Assembly: GCA_004352715.1 (NCBI GenBank)
Contig: SCFE01000108.1
Location: forward strand, 1,432,759-1,496,758
From: Hofstenia miamia
Lineage: Eukaryota > Xenacoelomorpha > Acoela
Direction of reading: 5' to 3'
DNA: 64,000 nucleotides
The position numbers were made by a program, and so were the translations under genes. The notes beneath the pieces were generated by a model. That model saw only the letters and a program-made list of their open reading frames with translations. It had not been told where the DNA came from and searched no databases. Below are positions 56,701-64,000 of the stretch, in pieces (the first letter of the stretch is position 1; each line of letters starts with the position of its first letter).

Positions 56701-59700
56701 TTTTATTGAATTTATAAAATTAATTACATTGTATTGTGTAAATATTCAGTGCGGTAAATTTATTTCTGATTGTTTCTATTTAAACTCTGAAATAATAGTT
56801 ACAGAAGGCTGAAAAACATTTCATTGAGAAACTAAAGTTATATTTAGCATTATACATATGTCCAGTGAATAAATAGATGCATATGTAGAACTTTAATGAA
56901 AATTCCTCCGTATTGTGGAAAAGTTTATTCATAATATTTAGAATTTTATTTAAATAAAACGGCTAGTATACACAACCAGGTGAATATGGACAAAGCACTA
57001 GTCAAGTTATTCTGTCAAAAATGACACTCTGCATCCATATCTCATTGAAATAAATTTGCATGTTATTTTGAAGATTCCAATTGGTAAGTCGCAACACAAA
57101 TCTTATGCATAGCAAAAATCATGGTACAAAAATATAGATAGCAAAGATGAAACTATTTAAATTCCTCTAAATTACAAAATTGAAATATGTTCCTGAGAAT
57201 TTTACAAATAGTAAAACAATTACTTTGGAAATAAAGAAATTGTGAAAAAACTACATCGCCGTCTTACAAAAAAATTGTAGATAAAATAAGAAACAATTAT
57301 AAATCCAAGAAATACATATAATAGCAAAATTTCTGTAGGCAAAAAACATTTGGTATACAAAACTTCATCTTTTGAAATAGACGCCTAAAATAAATATTAA
57401 TACACCAACATTTCAAAAAAATTCCTTTGGATTACTCATATTCAAAAATTAACTATTAACACATTAGTTTATAATAAACTCCACTAAATCCCGTACCTGC
57501 CTAATCGTAATCTAAAGTATTATTAACGAAAATTACTCGAAATCCAACTTAAAACCATGTCATGATTATAATAAAGAGGTTACTGTTTGTGATGATGAAG
57601 TAAGGGTTTCACTTGGTTTTTATACATTGCGGGAAATATTTATGATCAAGCATGTAATTCGAATTCCGATATTAATCCTGCTTCCTCAGTATTAGTATTT
57701 TAAGTTCATTTGTTAAGTCAAAGGAGATAACCGTTGATGCATTCCTTCCATGCAAGAGACTTATGAGTGACTCAATTTTTTAGTTTTAAAATTATAATTA
57801 TTTAAAAAGCACGGAACTTTATAGATGTGCCTTCGTTGATGATAATGGCAAAACCAATTAGTCATGTTTGATAAGTTTTGCAATTTTTTTAAGAATGATC
57901 CTCTTAAAGCTTTGAAGAGGTGCGTAAATTCACAACTATCACAGATTAAAACGTTTCTTAATGATAAAAGGATGTCTAAATTCACTTAGGCAAATTGCAA
58001 AATGATATGATAGAGTGGCAATTCAGTAAATGCTCACAGTATAATATTTGCATTCGCAAAAAATTGATCAGAAAAGGTTATTCTTGATTATCCACAGCAA
58101 CAAAAACAACATTATCATGTATTCAGTCGGATCGACTCGGACCAATGAAAATAATCCGACTTATAAGAAATCCGAGATATAATTTTAGGGGACTTGGCTT
58201 GTAATGTTCTAACCAATTCTATTGTCAACACTTAGGGTTATATTAGTTAAAATTCGAAATCTAAATCGTTCCCATGTTTTAGTGATATATATTATAACGT
58301 TTTCTAGGGTTACTATATTTACGAATTTTAAAATAATTTTTTGTATTCATTTATTTCACCCATCTCATAAATCAAAATCATCATCTAAATACTTGAAAGA
58401 CGATACCGCATTACTTTTTTTGTATTCCTTTACTTCACACATCACATAAATCAGAGAGTTGTCATTTTAACATCATCTAATTTTACTTGAAAGAGTACCG
58501 GGCAACTTATTTAAAATATCACCCATTGACAGCACCGCACATAAACATATCTATGTTGACCTCTACACGAACTGTTTGCAGGTCAATACCAAGGAGCTAT
58601 TTATAGTAGCTCTATGGTCAATACCATGAGCTGCGCTATGCTTGAATCGCGTGCAAGACAATTTCCATCCGTCCGACTTGTGAATGAAATTTTCAATGCT
58701 AACTTTGTAGCCTGTACGTAGATTTCAGTAAGATTTAGAATGTATCCGACTTACAATTGTCCAACTTAAAAATAATTTTGTGTGTGTGTACATATTGGAG
58801 TTTGTCTGTTCTTTATTAATAGTACGAGTTACGCGAAAATCTGACATAGTCACATCCGATTTAGGAAGTGTTGCCTGTACGTGATAGATTTTGATTATTT
58901 TTTATGAACCTAGTGTAGGACTTGTCACCCACTTTTCGCGAAAAACCAGTTCCCTAACTATAAGCTGTAACCTCATCAAGGCCGTCAATTACAATTCAAA
59001 GGAATTTTATGTCTCTTTTAATCACTTTATTCATTATTGTCATTTACACTAATCAGTCAATTAATTATAACTGGAAAAAACTTATAAATAGTATTGTAAA
59101 TTGTTCAATAGTTATCTTCTGACGAGGGCTAGTAGTTCAATAGTTTTTGAGATTATACATACTTCTGAAAACTGGATGCACATTCTATAACATTCTATGT
59201 TACATATATCGAAGTTAGAGTTTGGGTTACAGCTAGGGTGTGCATTTTAATAGCAATGCATCACCGTCATGAGCTTGCTTAGCTACAGAGAAAATATTGG
59301 ACAGCAATGGTAAATTTTAAAATATGTTTTGAATTTTTTTAACACTAGCTGTACAAGTCATATTCACGATTGTCTTTCAAATATTACATGTTTCATGGCC
59401 CTATAAGAAAGTACAAATATCATAAGGAAGATGTTTCTGCGCTTGAATATCGAACAACTAGGGTTGGTAAAGTTAAAAATTTAATTATTAATACTAAGAT
59501 ACATTTAATTACTAATTAATCAAAATATGTCAGAATATTTTTGCCATATCAAAAGCAGTCCTGTTTATTAAATTCCATAAATTTCAGTACACTTGTAATC
59601 CCTATTGTGAATCGCACGTACATCTACTTTTCGAAAATTTGTATAATCTCAAAACCTATTATAGGCGTGAATGTGGAGTCGCTCTAGTAACGCCCACAAA

Positions 59701-59792
59701 AAATCAGGTAGGTTTTGCTTTTAAAGCGAGTTTTCGATTACCATTGAGAACGCGCTTCGTACGCTGAAACCCCCAGATCCATATTACATATC

Positions 59793-59826
<34 letters not shown>

Positions 59827-62800
59827 NATTTAAGAAACAATTCATTCAAACAACATATGCGCAATAGCCAATACAATTTGTAATCAACAATCGGGCTTGT
59901 GGCGGTGGACCAGGCTATTGCAACAAAGTAATTTTGTATTGTGGTAGGTCAATAATCTTTTCACTCTCCGATTTATCTTTAGGGTCTCTAGTTGTGTATG
60001 GCAAAGGTAAATAGCGTCATTCAAACTGCATTGAATTTCCTAGAGAATGATAATTTTTTCACTAGTAAGAAGTTCTGACGACTTTGGAAAGCCAAGAACA
60101 AAAGGTTATTGACACCATGAGGGAGACTAGCCTTGGTGGTTAAACTAGGATATGACAACCGATCAGAAATTGTGAGCACAAAAACTATGTGATGATTTAG
60201 ACACCACAGTAAATTGGGAGTCAAGGATCAGGCAGTGCAAGAATTACGAATGCTCAGGACGATAGGAATACACATTGATGGCATGGCTAGTGTGGATTTA
60301 TGGACATCTGTGTCAACTGTTATAGAACTTCAATAATTTTCCAAGAAATGATTTTTTCAGGATCACGTTTTTGTTGGATATACATGTATGTTTCCTATGC
60401 TTGGATCTGTACAAAAATTTCGTCAATTAAGAAAATAAATTCCATGCGGAAAACATGTCACGAATAATGCTAAAGTTGTTCCTCCAACCAATGCACTGCA
60501 GAATGATGTGATGCTCCATTTTATTGCTGCAAAATAAACGCAAAGAAGATGCCAAGGAACATTTTGCAAAAGGAAGCCTTTCATATTCTGTAAAAATGTG
60601 AAGCTACACTTTGTGAAGCCTGTCTTCGTTGGTCTCAAATTGCATGATGATATTTACAGCCTTTATAGTATAATTGCTTGTGATATTGCTAAAAATACAT
60701 GTTAATTGGTTTTCACGCTCATTGCTACCATCATATAAATTTGGACACTAAATATTTCTATGTTCAATGGCAGATATAACGAACTCTTGGGCATGAACTC
60801 AACTAGAAAACTCCGAATGCTGAAATAATTATTCAATATCTAATCACGATATCATTCTTACAACATATCTAATGGTTTATGCGTAGTGGATGAAAAGCTG
60901 ACAACTAACTATTTGATTTACTTCTTCCATTTTCAGTATCTAATTAAAACATAGATAAAGTAAATATTGACGAAAATTATTTCCAAAAATGTTGCGAATG
61001 AAAATTCTTGATTATGTTAAAAAAATTCCACAATACAGTTTAGACTAAATATTGGAACAGTTATTAAATAGCATATAATATAAATCAAATGAAAAAACAT
61101 ACAAGAAGGAAGCTTGGATATGGAACGTGGCGCGAATTAAAGGCAGGTACTGAAACTTCAGTAATGTTATTTTCATGCACATTAACACAACCATAATGTG
61201 TATGTCCACTGAAAACAAAGCGTGGTTGTAAAACCAACAAAAGCTAAATATCAAAGATGAGCGAAATTCAATATTCGAAATAAAACATGATCATTGGACA
61301 CTTATCGTGATGTGGGCAGGTCATGAAGACAAACATTTGCATTATATTCCATTAAGAACATGCTGATTTGAAATAAGTGTTTCGACGTAAATTACTAACA
61401 AAATGCACAGACAAAACTACTTAAGATATAGTATCGCCCCGAAAGTTTTTTCCGATGTATATTTTGCTTATTTAAAGTTTCTTTCGAGCGATAATATATA
61501 TATTTTATTTCATTATTTAAATGTCTTAAATGCTTATAAATGGTTTTCCGTTCTTTACTCAATTAATTCATGAAAAATAATTGTTTTAATGGACCAGTTT
61601 TAATTATTAAAGATCATTTTAAATAGGAAGTAATTCTTCCCCATCAACCTTATTCCCCGACATTAATCTTTCTGACTTTTACCTGTTCCATCAGATGAAG
61701 GATTCAATAAAAAACAAAGAAAACAGTCGTCAAGAAGAAATTGTGAGCGGTGGCAAAGTTGTATCAACGTTTCTGGAGCCTATTTCATCCACTTACGACA
61801 AACAGACTAACTGAGACGCAGGTTTGTAGCACATGCTTTATCATGTTATCCTGCTTCAGGTATAAAAATGATAAAGAAACCTCTAGTTTTCAATATCATA
61901 CTAGTCAAAACATACATCGGAAAAAACTTTTGTGGTGATACTACATTAAATGATAATAGTTTGTTTGGAATTGCCAAAATAGTTAATATAAGAATATAAT
62001 AAAGACATTTGTTTTCAAACCTAACGAATACGCTATTGATCCGTGTCACAAAAATATTAGGAAAATTGAAATGACTTCAAACTTTCTCATAAATTTTAAC
62101 TAGATTGTGGGTATGGATCAAAATTTGTTAAGTAGACTGAATACATCTTTAGATTAGATATGAAGAGTTCGATTTCAAAACGCGATATATCCAATCTTTG
62201 AAAAGTGAGCTGAGATCAGAGTTCACATTAACTGAGTGCTTTTTATATTCTGTTGAAAGTTTGATGTCTAAATTGATTTCAATTTTTTGGAATTCCTCAA
62301 TAAAAATAATGTTTTGCACGAAACGAGATATATCCCATTGCCTTTCTTTTCAAAATCCGATATATCCTGTAATTTCCTTACTGACAGATCACTTACCTAC
62401 AGCATTCAAAGTCCGTTCAATTGTGAAATACATATATCAATAATATGTGCTTTGAAAAAAAATGAAATCTTTAAATATTGCGCTTTTTTATCAAAACGGA
62501 ACGTAAATATAACTAGATCAGTAGTGGTCAGCGTGAAACTTATCATTATAATAACTAGTATTCTATATAGCATTACCAACTTTGATATCTGACTATGATT
62601 CAATTCAAAAGACAGCAACATTCGCGATTTCTGAAAACTTCTACAGAAAGATACATCACGTTTTGCAAACGAACTCTTCATGTATACTACATTTGTGCTT
62701 AGTCCCAATTTTAGCTTTCGAAAAATTTATATTATTTACAATGCATGTAGGGATATCATTACTTCAATTGTTAAAAATTCATTTCAATAAACAATTAAAA

Positions 62801-62889
62801 TATCTCCGTTTTGCTATTATTGTTCTAATGTTAACCCTCAACGTGTACTGATCCAATATTTAATTAGATAACCATCATGATTTTAGCCC
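56701..62889. other. Non-coding stretch with unclassified repeats
   Basis: No gene could be supported. Repeated words CCGACTTATAAG, TCCGACTT and CATCCGATTTAG occur at 58120-58180, 58672-58685, 58743-58755 and 58854-58862, as in an old interspersed or satellite-derived repeat. An ~80-bp imperfect tandem pair starts at 58342 and 58421, and GGTCAATACCA.GAGCT occurs twice (about 58582 and 58617). Minus-strand frames at 60021-60224 and 60423-60638 have no reliable match. Confidence 0.45.
59797..59826. repeat. (AT)n microsatellite
   Basis: About 30 bp of AT dinucleotide followed by a single undetermined base (59827). Confidence 0.95.
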
Positions 62890-63684
62890 AACCAAGACGT
62901 GGTATTTCCTTTTCTGTATCTCCCCTTTTGATCTTCCTCTTCCTGTGAATTTTTCCCCTCATCACACTCATCTTGGAGTTCAATTTGCTTATAACTTACA
63001 TTGGTCTGTTCATGTGTCCTTACGTCTCCACAAAGCTAATTCCGCACTGTTTGCCCTCTTCCGCAATGTTCCCTTTAATTCTACGGCTGCTGTGAAACTA
63101 TTTGTTGAAGTCCATTCCTCGTGCCATTATTCTCTATGCTTCTCCCTGTTGGTGGCCTTCCCGTTCCTTGTTCCACTCTATGGAACGTTTCTAGAAGCGT
63201 GCATGAAATGGATCTCTCCCTTGCCATACAAAGACGCCCTTCTCAAATTCTCCACTCTCCCGCTGTCACTCTACTTCCATGCCTGTGATCTCCTGTTCAA
63301 TCGCAAATTGGATCGCGATCCTTTTGATTTGATTAAGTTCTCTAATTCGCGCTCCAGTCGCTCTGATGATGTCATCACTTTTTCCATTCGTCGTCCCAAC
63401 AAACATCGAACCCTTCACTCAGTCGTGCTTGTACTGCTGCTAATTACATCTTGACTCTCAAACCTCCAACAGCGATTGATTTCTTTTCCCCGCCACCGAG
63501 CTTCAAGAAATCTTTGATGTCTTTCGTCTTTGTTGAGCCCTTCTCCAACTTTGCCTACTCTTCCATCTGCTTCTATTTCATCTCCTGCGACTGTCCTCGC
63601 TGCCGTAAAACTCGACTTGTTTATATTTTTTTGTAGTGTATGCCTTCAGCGGCTAAATAAAGACATTCATTATTATTATTATTC
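62890..63684 (+). mobile_element. 3' end of a LINE with (ATT)n tail
   Basis: A segment much richer in GC than its surroundings encodes the post-RT part of a LINE ORF2 and ends GCGGCTAAATAAAGACATTC followed by (ATT)n (63668-63684). The short tandem-repeat tail in place of poly-A is typical of CR1/L2-like LINEs. The 5' boundary, near 62890, is a normal 5' truncation: RT and endonuclease are absent. Confidence 0.85.
62912..63640 (+). pseudogene. LINE ORF2 C-terminal domain (post-RT)
   Basis: The translation begins NFSPHHTHLGVQFAYNLHWS, then VHVSLRLHKANSALFALFRN. This is the HLG[VI].[FI]...L.W..H........KA...L..L.R segment that follows the RT of CR1/L2-like elements. It continues SSCHYSLCFSL, whose alternate frame gives RAIILYASPCWWP, the (L)YASP.W motif, so one frameshift lies near 63115. 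Then come WISPLPYKDALLKFSTLPLS, YFHACDLLFNRKLDRDPFDL and SFSIRRPNKHRT-like, the conserved L..R...DLL..YK........F....(T)R tail. The low divergence in codon-level composition suggests a relatively recent insertion. Confidence 0.85.
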
Positions 63685-63822
63685 AATTTGTGAGGATAAC
63701 CGTTACTTTCTAAGATGCTAAAAATTTTGTTAACTGCAGATATTAGACGTTGGTAATTTGAAGATTAAATTTTTGCTCTATTAAATAAGGCCTTGATTGT
63801 ATTGATTTTGTAGGATATGTTG
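63685..63822. other. Non-coding spacer between two convergent LINE tails
   Basis: AT-rich spacer of about 140 bp. Nothing recognisable. Confidence 0.5.
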
Positions 63823-64000
63823 CAATTATTATTATCCTTGCTTCTCACAGCTTCATGCTGGTATCCCTCTCAGCTCGGGGAACTCACCAGTTCCCAGGGA
63901 GTCTGAGAGCTTTCCTCAGGACTCTAGCTGTTCCTAACAATGCTGCCTTCTGTGCTACTGCTCCTCCCCACTTTGGTACTCCCAACTCCTCCAAGTATCT
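63823..64000 (-). mobile_element. 3' end of a second LINE family, continuing beyond the window
   Basis: Read on the minus strand, the coding segment is followed by a short 3' UTR and a GGATAATAATAATTGC tail (63836-63821), a tandem-repeat LINE tail. The composition is GC-rich relative to background and the left boundary is sharp at the tail. The rest of the element lies to the right of the window. Confidence 0.65.
63884..64000 (-). pseudogene. LINE polyprotein C-terminus (partial, runs off window)
   Basis: The frame is open from the window edge to a TGA at 63886-63884 (38 codons). It reads LGVPKWGGAVAQKAALLGTA, then RVLRKALRLPGNW. I recognise the QK-ALLGTAR-LRK-L ending from LINE ORFs abundant in cnidarians and molluscs. 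This part is not visibly damaged, so the full copy may or may not be intact; the classification as a pseudogene is a default for a partial repeat copy. The strand and tail position agree with each other. Confidence 0.6.

Noticed and set aside
60021-60638. Harbinger/DDE_Tnp_4-like transposase on the minus strand (SLPHGVNNLLFLAF, FPHGIYFLN)
   Set aside because: Resemblance to the LP.GV.L.IPPF and SP.G.I.F.S words is short, needs several frame jumps, and no catalytic residues could be placed.
1-64000. CRISPR arrays, operons, phage or bacterial features
   Set aside because: No regularly spaced identical repeats with unique spacers, no dense coding and no prokaryotic signals; the sequence is clearly eukaryotic repeat-rich DNA.

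Overview
This window looks like AT-rich, gene-poor, repeat-littered DNA from a metazoan nuclear genome, most likely an invertebrate. The evidence is the strongly AT-biased base composition, some fifteen (AT)n tracts of up to about 40 bp, and an interstitial run of the metazoan-type telomere hexamer CCCTAA/TTAGGG. The mobile elements are an animal-type mix: LINEs with APE-like endonuclease, Penelope-like elements, Tc1/mariner and hAT. There is no bacterial-style gene packing, ribosome-binding-site logic or operon anywhere. The TTAGGG motif and repeat mix fit a cnidarian- or lophotrochozoan-like animal better than most insects, but the sequence alone does not fix the taxon. I found no host gene I can defend. 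Every convincing protein match is a broken transposable-element protein.

Layout: 1-6.3 kb is AT-rich non-coding DNA with a small non-autonomous element (5952-6307). 6.9-9.13 kb is a decayed LINE (ORF1-like tail, endonuclease, N-terminal part of the RT). 9.1-20.9 kb is almost featureless apart from (AT)n tracts and a ~100 bp inverted-repeat element at 15.5 kb. 20.92-21.45 kb is an internally deleted Tc1 element with both terminal repeats. 21.5-29 kb holds a 1000-base assembly gap and little else. At 29.06 kb lies the telomere-like array, and directly after it (29.23-31.88 kb) a TIR-bounded ~2.6 kb element carries a degenerate, intron-containing protein of an unusual family; this is the most interesting object in the window.

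36.5 kb has an exact 47-bp-period minisatellite. 36.8-39.5 kb is a second LINE on the minus strand, interrupted by a duplicated 134-bp segment around a short gap. 40.6-40.9 kb is a third LINE RT fragment. 44.19-44.73 kb is a fold-back mariner derivative with 140-bp arms. 45.5-45.9 kb is a hAT remnant. 47.9-48.8 kb is an I/R1-like LINE remnant with microsatellite tails. 50.06-50.79 kb and 53.38-53.82 kb are hAT-type non-autonomous elements with 8-bp target duplications. 51.1-52.27 kb is a truncated Penelope-like element with inverted terminal copies of a hammerhead-ribozyme-like motif and a 17-bp target duplication. 56.6 kb has a second Penelope GIY-YIG scrap. The window closes with the 3' ends of two further LINEs in opposite orientations (62.9-63.68 kb plus, 63.82-64 kb minus).

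The elements do not cooperate as a pathway; they record independent insertions of different ages. The youngest-looking are the mariner fold-back (arms almost identical) and the right-hand LINE pair (GC content well above background). All family assignments rest on motifs recognised by eye in translations; no database search was run.
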